From Zea mays (lineage: Eukaryota > Streptophyta > Magnoliopsida > Poales > Poaceae): DNA of 64,000 nt. The stretch covers positions 93,693,849 to 93,757,848 of the forward strand of contig NC_050104.1 of NCBI RefSeq assembly GCF_902167145.1, written 5' to 3'. Shown here piece by piece: positions 55,563-64,000 of this stretch (positions are counted from its first letter, which is position 1; the number at the start of each line of letters is the position of its first letter). Made by a program: the position numbers and the translations under genes. The notes beneath the pieces are model-generated. The model worked only from the letters and a program-made list of their open reading frames with translations. It had not been told where the DNA came from and searched no databases.

Positions 55563-56006
55563 TTCCTATGGCGCCTGAGGCCGGACTTGGCTGCTGTCAG
55601 CCTCACTCAGTCGAGTGGCACATCAGTCAGAGCGGCGCAGGCGACGCTGTCCTCTTGTCAGGCCGGTCAGTGGAGCGGCGAAGTGACTACGGTCACTTCG
55701 GCTCTGTCGACTGGAGGGCGCGCGTCAGGATAAAGGTGTCAGGCTACCTTTGCATTAAATGCCCCTACGATTTGGTCGGTTGGCGTGGCGACTTGGCCAA
55801 GGTTGCTTCTTGGTGAAGACTGGGCCTCGGGTGAGCCAAAGGTGTGTCCGTTGCTGGAGGGGGTCCTCGGGCGAGACGTAAATCCTCCAGGGTCGGCTGC
55901 CCTTGCCCGAGGCTGGGCTCGGGCGAGGCGTGATCGCGTCCCTCGAATGGACCAATCCTTGACTTAATCGCACCCATCAGGCCTTTGCAGCTTTGTGCTG
56001 ATGGGG

Positions 56007-56011
56007 GTTAC
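56007..56011. repeat. Target site duplication of Copia C, left copy (GTTAC)
   Basis: GTTAC before Copia C; the same five bases follow at 63819-63823. Confidence 0.95.
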
Positions 56012-57285
56012 TGTAGGATTACGGGGAGGCTACGCTAGCGCAAAACAAAATTTTCATCCCCATAATACCAAGAACTACTACGGTTATAGGTCATGGAATT
56101 ACCACTAGACGCGCAGAGCAGCGGAAGACGTCTCGATGTAGACGAACGCGTCGAGCAGTGCCGTGCAGTCGCAGGCGTCCTTCACGTCCTCGCACGGTTC
56201 GTCCAAGTGCTCCAGATGCAGCACCTCCGAGGTATCCACACGTACAGGGAGGAAGCGCCGCGTACCGAACTGCTAGGTTCGCGACGGCGGCTTGGCGAGG
56301 GCGAGAGGTGGGCGGAGGCTGTTAGTTCGCAGGTGGCGAATTAGGTTATCATTTAACCGCGCCCCCGCCCCTCATTATATAGGCGTTATGGTGGGCTTCT
56401 GACGCCGAGGCCCATCATTAACCCTAAAGCCCAGTCTAATTTCGGATCTAATCCGAATTAGGCTTCCTTCCCCTTAAGTGTGTGACCCTATAGGTTCACG
56501 TACAAATAGACATAGCCCGAGTACTCTTACTTGGCCCAATAATTGACAGCGGCCTCTAGCAAGACATGTCAACTCCTATGTGTACGTAAAGATCATATCA
56601 GACGAACCATTGCGACATTAAGTACATGCTGTTCCCTTTGTCTCACGATATTTGGTCTGGCTCTAAGCTGACCTCTCTTTCTCGATACTGTGAATTGGAA
56701 TCCTTTCAATGGTTAACTCTTAACCCTAGCACGGCCATGCATTTCTTGATCCAATCACTCGAGGGGCCCAGAGATATCTCTCTCACAAAGAGAGGGACAA
56801 ATTCCATCTTGACTGACCATGCCTCATAGCATGCTTCCTGACAAACCCAAAACTACCTTTATAACTACCCAGTTACGGGATAGCGTTTGATAGTCCCTAA
56901 GTAAGTCAATTCACATCTTGAGAACATGCGACAATCTCAGGTCTAAGGATACAGTATTCATGTTGCAAGAAGAGAACTATATTACAATATCTCACGTTGG
57001 GTCGGTCCAGCCTCATGTCATACATGCGCCCACATTATTAATTTAACATCTCCATGTTCATGACTTGTGAAATGTAGTCATCAACTAATACATGTGCTAG
57101 TCATCAACTCTGACTAGGGACATCATTTAGAATAACCATATAAGTAAAGAATCTCACAAACAATTCACATAATTGCTAATCAATACAAGGTGCCTTCCAT
57201 GGATATTCAATTAAGCAATATATATATCATGGATACAAAGAAATATGCTCATCTCTATGATTATCTCTAGGGCATATTTCTAACA
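56012..57285 (-). repeat. 3' LTR of Copia C
   Basis: 1274 bases; the minus strand reads from TGTTAGAAATATGCCC (57285) to CCGTAATCCTACA (56012). A TATA-like box TATATAA is on the minus strand at 56381-56375. Confidence 0.95.
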
Positions 57286-57296
57286 GTCTCCCACTT
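57286..57296 (-). other. Polypurine tract of Copia C
   Basis: The minus strand reads AAGTGGGAGAC directly before the TG of the 3' LTR. Confidence 0.85.
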
Positions 57297-57305
57297 GCAC
57301 TAGAG

Positions 57306-60300
57306 TTAATCTAGAAGATATCTAATACCCATAGATCTCACGTGTGCCTCATGCTTAGGTTGTGGAAGAGGTTTTGTCAAAGGATCAGCAACATTCAAAT
57401 CCGTATGTATTTTGCATATCTTTATCTCACCCCGCCTAATGAATTCCCGTATGAGGTGAAACTTCCGCAGTACGTGTTTGTTTTTCTGGTGGTTCCTTGG
57501 CTCCTTAGCTTGCGCAATAGCCCCATTGTTGTCACAGTAGAGGTTCAATGGGCTAGATGCATTAGGAAACACACCAAGCTCGATAAGGAACTTTCTTATC
57601 CAAACACCTTCCTTCGCAGATTCAGAAGCTGCAATGTACTCGGCTTCTGTTGTAGAATCAGTCACAGTCTCCTGTTTGGAACTCTTCCAACTAACAGCAC
57701 CACCATTTATTGTGAACACAAAACCTGATTGCGATTTTAACTCGTCTGGGTCAGTTTGGAAGCTAGCATCGGTGTAACCAGTTACAACGAGCTCCTCCTT
57801 ACCCCCATATACCAGGAACATATCTTTAGTCCTTCTTAAGTACTTAAGAATGCCTTTTACCGCTGTCCAGTGATCCTCACCTGGATCAGCCTGGTATCTA
57901 CTCGTAGCACTTATAGCGTATGAAACATCTGGGCGTGTACTTATCATGGCATACATGATTGATCCAATCGCTGAGGCGTATGGTACCTTACTCATGCGCT
58001 CTCGCTCATTAGCCGTCGTAGGACATTGCATCTGGCTAAGGTGTTTACCATGTGACATAGGTATGAAACCTTTCTTGGACTGTTCCATGTTGAACCGTTT
58101 CAAAACCTTGTCAATGTACGTATCTTGACTTAATCCTATAAGCCTCTTCGACCTATCTCTATAGATCCTTATGCCCAAAATATATGCTGCTTCCCCTAAG
58201 TCCATAGAAAAACTCTTTTTCAGTGAAGCCTTGACGGACTCCAGCATAGGAATGTCATTCCCAATCAATAATATGTCATCCACATACAAGATCAGAAATA
58301 CAACAGCGCTCCCACTTTCCTTCTTGTAAACACAAGCTTCTTCTTCATTCTGATGAAAACCAAGCCCTTTGATCACTTCATCAAAACGAATGTTCCAACT
58401 CCGAGATGCTTGCTTCAACCCATAAATGGATTTCTGAAGTTTGCATATCTTTCCAGCATTGATCGGATCGACAAAACCCTCGGGCTGTATCATATACACG
58501 TCCTCATCTAGGTTTCCATTAAGGAAAGCTATTTTGACATCCATCTGCCAAATCTCATAATCGAAATATGCGGCAATAGCTAGAATGATCCGAATAGATT
58601 TAAGCATCGCTACTGGCGAGAATGTCTCGTCATAGTCAACTCCTTGAACTTGTCGAAAACCCTTTGCAACAAGTCGAGCCTTATAGATGTGAACATTTCC
58701 ATCCATGTCTTTCTTCTTCTTATAGATCCATTTGCATTCTATAGGTCTAACACCATCAGGCGGGTCAACCAAGTTCCAAACTTGATTTTCTCCCATGGAA
58801 TCTATCTCGGATCTCATGGCGACATGCCATTTCTCGGAATCTGGGTCCATCATCGCTTCTGAATATGTTGCAGGTTCGTCGTTGTCTAACAACAACACTT
58901 CCCCATTGCCCAACAATAGCACTTCTCCTCGTGCCTCGCGAAGCCTTGCTGACCTTCGTGGTTGTGGTGGTGTTTCTCTTGCCATAGATGTCTCAACTTG
59001 TTCTGCTACATTAGCATCACTTGTTGAATCTTGTCCCACTGGCTCATCCTGAACTTCTTCAAGATACACCTTTTGTTTACTTTTCTCTCTTTTGAGAAAC
59101 TCTTTCTCTAAGAACACACCGTTCCGGGCGACAAACACTTTGCCCTCTGACCGGTGGTAAAAGTAATATCCCAAGGTTTCCTTTGGATATCCCACGAACA
59201 TGCACTTGTCCGATTTTGGAGTGAGTTTATCCGACTGTAGTCGCTTGACGTAAACCTCACAACCCCAAATCTTCAGAAAAGACAAACTGGGAGTCTTCCC
59301 AGTCCACATCTCATATGGTGTCTTAACTACGGACTTAGACGGTACCCTATTTAGTGTGAAAGCTGCTGTTTCTAGAGCGTATCCCCAAAACGACAAAGGT
59401 AGGTCCGACTGGCTCATCATTGATCGAACCATATCCAATAAAGTCCGATTACGTCGCTCAGACACGCCATTCCTCTGAGGCGTTCCAGGTGGCGTAAGCT
59501 GTGGAACAATTCCACAACTCTTTAGATGATTGCTAAACTCATGACTCAAATATTCACCACCACGATCTGATCGCAGTGCTTTAATTTTCTTGCCACGCTG
59601 ATTTTCTACTTCATTCTGAAACTCTTTGAACTTTTCTAAGGATTCAGACTTGTGTTTCATTAAGTAGACATACCCATATCTACTAAAATCATCAGTGAAG
59701 GTTATGAAGTATTGGAATCCTCCCCTAGCTGTCGTACTCATTGGTCCGCACACATCAGTATGTATGAGTTCCAATAAATCTAACGTCCTCTCCGGTAAAC
59801 CCGTGAAGGGCGCCTTGGTCATCTTACCAAGTAAGCAAGCTTCACATGTCTCGTATGATTCAAAATCAAACGAAGTTAAAAGCCCATCAGAATGAAGCTT
59901 CTTCATGCGATTCTCACTTATATGACCCAAACGACAGTGCCACATGTAGGTAGGACTTAAATCATTAGGCCGAGGCCTTTTAGCACTAATATTACAGATA
60001 GGTGCATCATCAAGATTTAAAATGAATAACCCATTCATAATGGATGCAAAAGCCACAAACATGCCATTCTTGGAGATCACACAACCATTGTTTTCACTCG
60101 CAAATGAATAACCATCCTTCATCAAACATGAAGGAGACATAATGTTTCGACTCATACTAGGAACTAGATAACAATTATTTAACTCCAAAATAAATCCTGA
60201 TGGGAGGTGGAGTTGCATCGTCCCGACGGTCAACGCAGCAACTCTTGCATTATTGCCTACCCGGAAATCAACTTCTCCTCTTTTCACGCTTCTACTTCTT

Positions 60301-61268
60301 ATCATTCCCTGCATCGAATTGCAAATATGGGCAACCGATCCGGTATCAAATACCCAAGAATTAATATAAGAATCAGCAAGAAAAATTTCTGTAATGAGAA
60401 TAGCAAGTGTACCTGCTGCGGCTGTACCCTTACCGCCGCGATCCTTAATAGAGGCCAAGTACTGCTTGCAATTCCTTTTCCAGTGACCAAGTTCTTTGCA
60501 ATAAAAGCACTCTGCATCTGCAGCTGGTCCAGCCTTGGGCTTTTGATTTGGCTTGGATACTGTATCCTTTGCCTTGCCCTTCTTCTTTTGAGATTTACCC
60601 TTCTTCTTAAAGTTGGGTTTGTTTTGGACCGCCATCACATGGCCGCTGCTGCCAGCGCTTTTCTTTATGTCCCCCTCTGCTGTTTTCAGCATGCCACATA
60701 GTTCATTGAGGCCCCTCTCCGCCCCATGCATATGGTAGTTCGTGATGAAGTTTCCATAGCTGGGCGGAAGAGATGCCAAAATGAAGTCAGTGGCCAACTC
60801 TTGGCTTATTGGGAAGCCTAGCTTCTCCAACCTCTGACTGTAACCAACCATTTTGATTACGCGTGGCCCAACTGCTGCGCCTTCTGCTAGCTTGCATTCC
60901 AGAAAGGCTTTGGACACATTGAACCTTTCAGTCCTAGCCTGAGTCTGGAACATATCCTTGAGCGCCACGATCATATCGTACACCTCATGGTTTGTCTCAA
61001 ACTGCATCTGGAGCTCAGGCTCCATGCAAGCAAGCATTAGGCAACTCACTTCAAGATTAGCATCCATTGCTTTCTTGTAAGCGGTTTTAGCTGCAGTAGT
61101 TGCATTTTCACCAGGATCCTCTGGTAGTGGGGTGTCTAGAACGTCTTCCTTTTTTTCAGCCCTGAGAACAATTCTCAGGTTACGGATCCAATCCGTATAG
61201 TTTGTTCCATTTAACTTATCCTTTTCAAGAATTGATCGCAAAGTAAATGTTGGTGTGCTAGGTGCCAT
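57306..61268 (-). CDS. Copia C gag-pol polyprotein, 1320 residues, intact
   Basis: One open reading frame from ATG 61268 to the stop at 57306. In order: gag capsid (about 1-230); nucleocapsid knuckle CFYCKELGHWKRNC (254-267); protease with D308 in VFDTGSVAH; pre-integrase zinc region (WHCRLGH, CEACLLGK, about 440-485); integrase core with D505 (HTDVCGP), D568 (RSDRGGEY) and E604 (VSERRNRT), a normal D-D-35-E spacing; RT (residues about 830-1075) with Y995VDD in LILYVDDILLIGND; and RNase H (about 1165-1300) with TTEAEYIA and the ending ADPLTKPLPQPKHEAHVRSM. All catalytic residues are present. It would copy the element's RNA into DNA and integrate it. The single-frame organisation is normal for plant Copia. 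Confidence 0.93.
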   Translation of the reverse strand: MAPSTPTFTLRSILEKDKLNGTNYTDWIRNLRIVLRAEKKEDVLDTPLPEDPGENATTAAKTAYKKAMDANLEVSCLMLACMEPELQMQFETNHEVYDMIVALKDMFQTQARTERFNVSKAFLECKLAEGAAVGPRVIKMVGYSQRLEKLGFPISQELATDFILASLPPSYGNFITNYHMHGAERGLNELCGMLKTAEGDIKKSAGSSGHVMAVQNKPNFKKKGKSQKKKGKAKDTVSKPNQKPKAGPAADAECFYCKELGHWKRNCKQYLASIKDRGGKGTAAAGTLAILITEIFLADSYINSWVFDTGSVAHICNSMQGMIRSRSVKRGEVDFRVGNNARVAALTVGTMQLHLPSGFILELNNCYLVPSMSRNIMSPSCLMKDGYSFASENNGCVISKNGMFVAFASIMNGLFILNLDDAPICNISAKRPRPNDLSPTYMWHCRLGHISENRMKKLHSDGLLTSFDFESYETCEACLLGKMTKAPFTGLPERTLDLLELIHTDVCGPMSTTARGGFQYFITFTDDFSRYGYVYLMKHKSESLEKFKEFQNEVENQRGKKIKALRSDRGGEYLSHEFSNHLKSCGIVPQLTPPGTPQRNGVSERRNRTLLDMVRSMMSQSDLPLSFWGYALETAAFTLNRVPSKSVVKTPYEMWTGKTPSLSFLKIWGCEVYVKRLQSDKLTPKSDKCMFVGYPKETLGYYFYHRSEGKVFVARNGVFLEKEFLKREKSKQKVYLEEVQDEPVGQDSTSDANVAEQVETSMARETPPQPRRSARLREARGEVLLLGNGEVLLLDNDEPATYSEAMMDPDSEKWHVAMRSEIDSMGENQVWNLVDPPDGVRPIECKWIYKKKKDMDGNVHIYKARLVAKGFRQVQGVDYDETFSPVAMLKSIRIILAIAAYFDYEIWQMDVKIAFLNGNLDEDVYMIQPEGFVDPINAGKICKLQKSIYGLKQASRSWNIRFDEVIKGLGFHQNEEEACVYKKESGSAVVFLILYVDDILLIGNDIPMLESVKASLKKSFSMDLGEAAYILGIRIYRDRSKRLIGLSQDTYIDKVLKRFNMEQSKKGFIPMSHGKHLSQMQCPTTANERERMSKVPYASAIGSIMYAMISTRPDVSYAISATSRYQADPGEDHWTAVKGILKYLRRTKDMFLVYGGKEELVVTGYTDASFQTDPDELKSQSGFVFTINGGAVSWKSSKQETVTDSTTEAEYIAASESAKEGVWIRKFLIELGVFPNASSPLNLYCDNNGAIAQAKEPRNHQKNKHVLRKFHLIREFIRRGEIKICKIHTDLNVADPLTKPLPQPKHEAHVRSMGIRYLLD

Positions 61269-62530
61269 TTATCTACAACAAAATAATGCAAAATACTAAG
61301 ACAAAAATATCCATGACAGAGTAAATCATATTAAACATTTAATAGTCTACTCCCACTAAAATCAATATCCCTCGATTGATACTTAGTGATTCAGAACCCA
61401 CAACTAACAAGTCTACTAGTGAGCTTTAGCATCACCGCTAGAAGACAAGGTAGATCGGTAAGCAACTCCTTGCTAATCATATCATATATATGACTCCTGT
61501 TGTTGGGTGACATCTCTATGTCTCGGCTCCCAACCTTATGCCTCAAAGTCCTTAACCATTAAGCTGACTTTGTTTAAGTTAACCAACCCTTTCTGCAGTT
61601 CGTATCCGATACAAACCTATCTAGTCAAGGAAAACTGGTGGCACCCTAATTTCATAGACCCACCACCAATTGTACAAGACTTATGATAGTGCAAGGTTTG
61701 GAGAGGCATTAAAGCTTAAACATTTATGAGGGATCGTCCTACTTATAACATCGCACGCAAGGACATATATGCAATATAAACAAGTAGAACAATAAGAATG
61801 GCATTCACACAACAGTTGTGATTCGGTATGGCTTGCTGTCACATGGTGATCCCCATCTCCAATAATCTGTCCATCACGATGATCTCCATCTCCATGATAT
61901 AGGTATGCCATCCTCCAGGTGATGAGTCCTTCAAGACCTATCTAACGTATGCTGGTAAACAAATTACATATACGCTTTGGATCATCACATGTTGACATGC
62001 AGGTCATTACATTAAATTTGGACAATACATGTGGCTCCAGCCGTATTGCCCTGGTCACGACACGCAGGTCATGAATAATTTATTAACATGCATCACATAC
62101 ACATAATAGCCATACCGATCACATGTCCTGCAAAAACAGGTTAGACAAACACGTTTCTATACGTTCGCCACTACAGCAGATAGCCACGGCAAAAACAGGA
62201 TTCCATGCATCGTATGTATGGAAATTCCACTGGAAATCTCATGCGGTTGATCAAATCAACCCAAATCCGAGACTTTCGACCCGAAGAAGATTACACTCAT
62301 GACGTTGATCTGTTACATCAATCTGCTAGTTGTGTACGCAGTTAGCCCCGATGGTGATTCCAGCCGGTAGGGGCAAGTCGCGCACATAACAGAGAAGGAC
62401 GAACTGATCTCTCCAGTCATATCCGATGTAATCGACTTCAACCCTTTATAACCAATTGATCTAATCAAAACGTGCATCAAGTAGATCCATCTCATGAACC
62501 TAGATCCAGACCTAAAACTACGCAGAACCT
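61269..62530 (-). other. Copia C leader between primer site and polyprotein
   Basis: About 1.26 kb without a convincing gene. Long leaders occur in BARE-type elements. It probably holds the RNA dimerisation/packaging signal, but I cannot point to it. Confidence 0.6.
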
Positions 62531-62543
62531 GGCTCCGATACCA
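62531..62543 (-). other. Primer binding site of Copia C (initiator tRNA-Met)
   Basis: The minus strand reads TGGTATCGGAGCC one base after the LTR end at 62545. Confidence 0.9.
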
Positions 62544-62544
62544 C

Positions 62545-63818
62545 TGTAGGATTACGGGGAGGCTACGCTAGCGCAAAACAAAATTTTCATCCCCATAATA
62601 CCAAGAACTACTGCGGTTATAGGTCATGGAATTACCACTAGACGCGTAGAGCAGCGGAAGACGTCTCGATGTAGACGAACGCATCGAGCAGTGCCGTGCA
62701 GTCGCCGGCGTCCTTCACGTCCTCGCACGGTTCGTCCAAGTGCTCCAGATGCAGCACCTCCGAGGTATCCACACGTACAGGGAGGAAGCGCCGCGTACCG
62801 AACTGCTAGGTTCGCGACGGCGGCTTGGCGAGGGCGAGAGGTGGGCGGCGGCTGTTAGTTCGCAGGTGGCGAATTAGGTTATCATTTAACCGCGCCCCCG
62901 CCCCTCATTATATAGGCGTTATGGTGGGCTTCTGACGCCGAGGCCCATCATTAACCCTAAAGCCCAGTCTAATTTCGGATCTAATCCGAATTAGGCTTCC
63001 TTCCCCTTAAGTGTGTGACCCTATAGGTTCACGTACAAATAGACATAGCCCGAGTACTCTTACTTGGCCCAATAATTGACAGCGGCCTCTAGCAAGACAT
63101 GTCAACTCCTATGTGTACGTAAAGATCATATCAGACGAACCATTGCGACATTAAGTACATGTTGTTCCCTTTGTCTCACGATATTTGGTCTGGCTCTAAG
63201 CTGACCTCTCTTTCTCGATACTGTGAATTGGAATCCTTTCAATGGTTAACTCTTAACCCTAGCACGGCCATGCATTTCTTGATCCAATCACTCGAGGGGC
63301 CCAGAGATATCTCTCTCACAAAAAGAGGGACAAATTCCATCTTGACTGACCATGCCTCATAGCATGCTTCCTGACAAACCCAAAACTACCTTTATAACTA
63401 CCCAGTTACGGGATAGCGTTTGATAGTCCCTAAGTAAGTCAATTCACATCTTGAGAACATGTGACAATCTCAGGTCTAAGGATACAGTATTCATGTTGCA
63501 AGAAGAGAACTATATTACAATATCTCACGTTGGGTCGGTCCAGCCTCATGTCATACATGCGCCCACATTATTAATTTAACATCTCCATGTTCATGACTTG
63601 TGAAATGTAGTCATCAACTAATACATGTGCTAGTCATCGACTCTGACTAGGGACATCATTTAGAATAACCATATAAGTAAAGAATCTCACAAACAATTCA
63701 CATAATTGCTAATCAATACAAGGTGCCTTCCATGGATATTCAATTAAGCAATATATATATCATGGATACAAAGAAATATGCTCATCTCTATGATTATCTC
63801 TAGGGCATATTTCTAACA
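62545..63818 (-). repeat. 5' LTR of Copia C
   Basis: 1274 bases, same length as the other copy, with about nine substitutions and no indels seen. A TATA-like TATATAA on the minus strand at 62914-62908 would drive the genomic RNA. Confidence 0.95.
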
Positions 63819-63823
63819 GTTAC

Positions 63824-63873
63824 CAGCTGAGATTTAGGAGTCTTGAGGGTACCCCTAATTATGGTCCCCGACA
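63824..63873 (-). repeat. Huck-like 5' LTR, outer end
   Basis: Fifty bases that complete the LTR split by Copia C. The minus strand begins TGTCGGGGACCATAATTAGG at 63873. Confidence 0.85.
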
Positions 63874-64000
63874 TTATTAAACACCTATTTTATGAAAAGC
63901 TAGGTTATAGGCCCTTAAGTGGATTTTCATGCAAAAGATAATGAACAAATAACTATCTTTTATTTTTATCAGAAGGTACATGGTCTATATTCTTTATTAA
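63874..64000. other. A/T-rich flank after the Huck-like element
   Basis: 127 bases, A/T-rich, no gene. By base composition it could be the continuation of LTR D. It starts with TTATT, the presumed target duplication of the Huck-like element. Confidence 0.4.

Larger units (their letters stand above)
54391..56011 (-). repeat. Huck-like 5' LTR, main part (split by Copia C)
   Basis: Extends from CGCCGACA (minus strand, 54391) to the Copia C target site at 56011. The remaining 50 bases of the LTR are at 63824-63873 and end TGTCGGGGACC on the minus strand. Total LTR length is about 1.67 kb. It contains a 57-base tandem repeat and a TATA box on the minus strand. Confidence 0.85.
56012..63818 (-). 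mobile_element. Copia C: complete, apparently young Ty1/Copia element
   Basis: 7807 bases on the minus strand, with two LTRs of 1274 bases each, a GTTAC duplication, a tRNA-Met primer site, a polypurine tract and one unbroken polyprotein ORF. I count about nine differences between the LTRs (0.7 percent), giving roughly 0.27 million years at 1.3e-8 per site per year (inference). The LTR start TGTTAGAAATATGCCC and the protein start TLRSILEKDKLNGTNYTDW recall the Angela/BARE/RIRE1 group. It inserted into the Huck-like LTR and is the youngest event in the window. Confidence 0.93.
44139..63873 (-). mobile_element. Huck-like Tat-lineage Gypsy element, minus strand, 3' LTR missing
   Basis: G/C-rich element read from right to left. 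It has a 5' LTR (63873 to 63824 and 56011 to 54391, split by Copia C), a primer site TTGGCGCGCCAGG, gag, protease, RT, two-part RNase H, integrase, and a 3.7 kb 3' region down to about 44.1 kb. The LTR ends are TGTCGGGGACC and CGCCGACA. The LTR start and the minus-strand words after it match the maize Huck family as I remember it. No second LTR copy is present on the left, so the 3' end is deleted. The coding region has several stops and two frameshifts. Confidence 0.85.

Noticed and set aside
56626..56829. A 67-codon frame found in both Copia C LTRs (also 63159-63362)
   Set aside because: Identical because the LTRs are near-identical; it is antisense to the element and has no motif. It could be transcribed, but there is no evidence.
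1..64000. A new defence, biosynthetic or signalling system among host genes
   Set aside because: No host gene was recognised in the window; all coding signals belong to LTR retrotransposons or their accessory ORFs.

Overview
The window is a block of nested LTR retrotransposons from a large plant genome. The evidence is plant Ty3/Gypsy and Ty1/Copia elements with 0.7 to 4.3 kb LTRs, primer sites matching plant tRNAs, plant-type TATA boxes, and a minus-strand element whose LTR matches the maize Huck family as I remember it. The best guess is Zea mays or a close panicoid grass. I see no ordinary single-copy gene, tRNA, rRNA, CRISPR array or bacterial system.

Layout. Positions 1-1497 are the decayed 3' part of an antisense Copia element (SIRE/Opie-Ji type). 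A plus-strand SIRE-type Copia ('Copia S', 5' LTR 1498-2924) sits in it and runs to 29803, where another insertion cuts it. Inside Copia S pol, 'Gypsy A' (6554-27848, TSD CTAAT, LTRs of 4.0 and 4.25 kb, chromovirus type) is inserted. Between Gypsy A's 5' LTR and its primer site lies a 7.2 kb non-autonomous element ('element Z', 10532-17727, TSD GACAG). Z has gag but no pol, and carries an antisense gene with two introns. From 29804 an unidentified LTR ('LTR D') begins. It is split by 'Gypsy B' (31417-42673, TSD GCTAC) and resumes at 42679. From about 44.1 kb a minus-strand Huck-like Tat element follows. It has a 3' region, integrase, RNase H, RT, protease, gag and 5' LTR, but no 3' LTR in the window. 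Its 5' LTR is split by the youngest insertion, a minus-strand Copia ('Copia C', 56012-63818, TSD GTTAC) with near-identical LTRs and one unbroken 1320-residue polyprotein.

State. Only Copia C looks coding-competent. Copia S, Gypsy A, Gypsy B, element Z and Huck carry nonsense codons, many explained by C-to-T change in CAG, CGA or TGG codons, plus small frameshifts. The deepest nest is five levels: antisense Copia, Copia S, LTR D, Huck, Copia C (LTR D to Huck is inferred).

Most notable observation. Element Z carries a minus-strand gene of the 'putative gypsy-type transposon' family (Transposase_28-like). It has its own TATA box and two GT-AG introns that restore the reading frame. These introns can persist because the gene is antisense to the element's genomic RNA. 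I cannot say whether this is already described. Antisense ORFs are known in some Tat-lineage elements such as Grande. Family names come from memory of sequence style, not from a database search.
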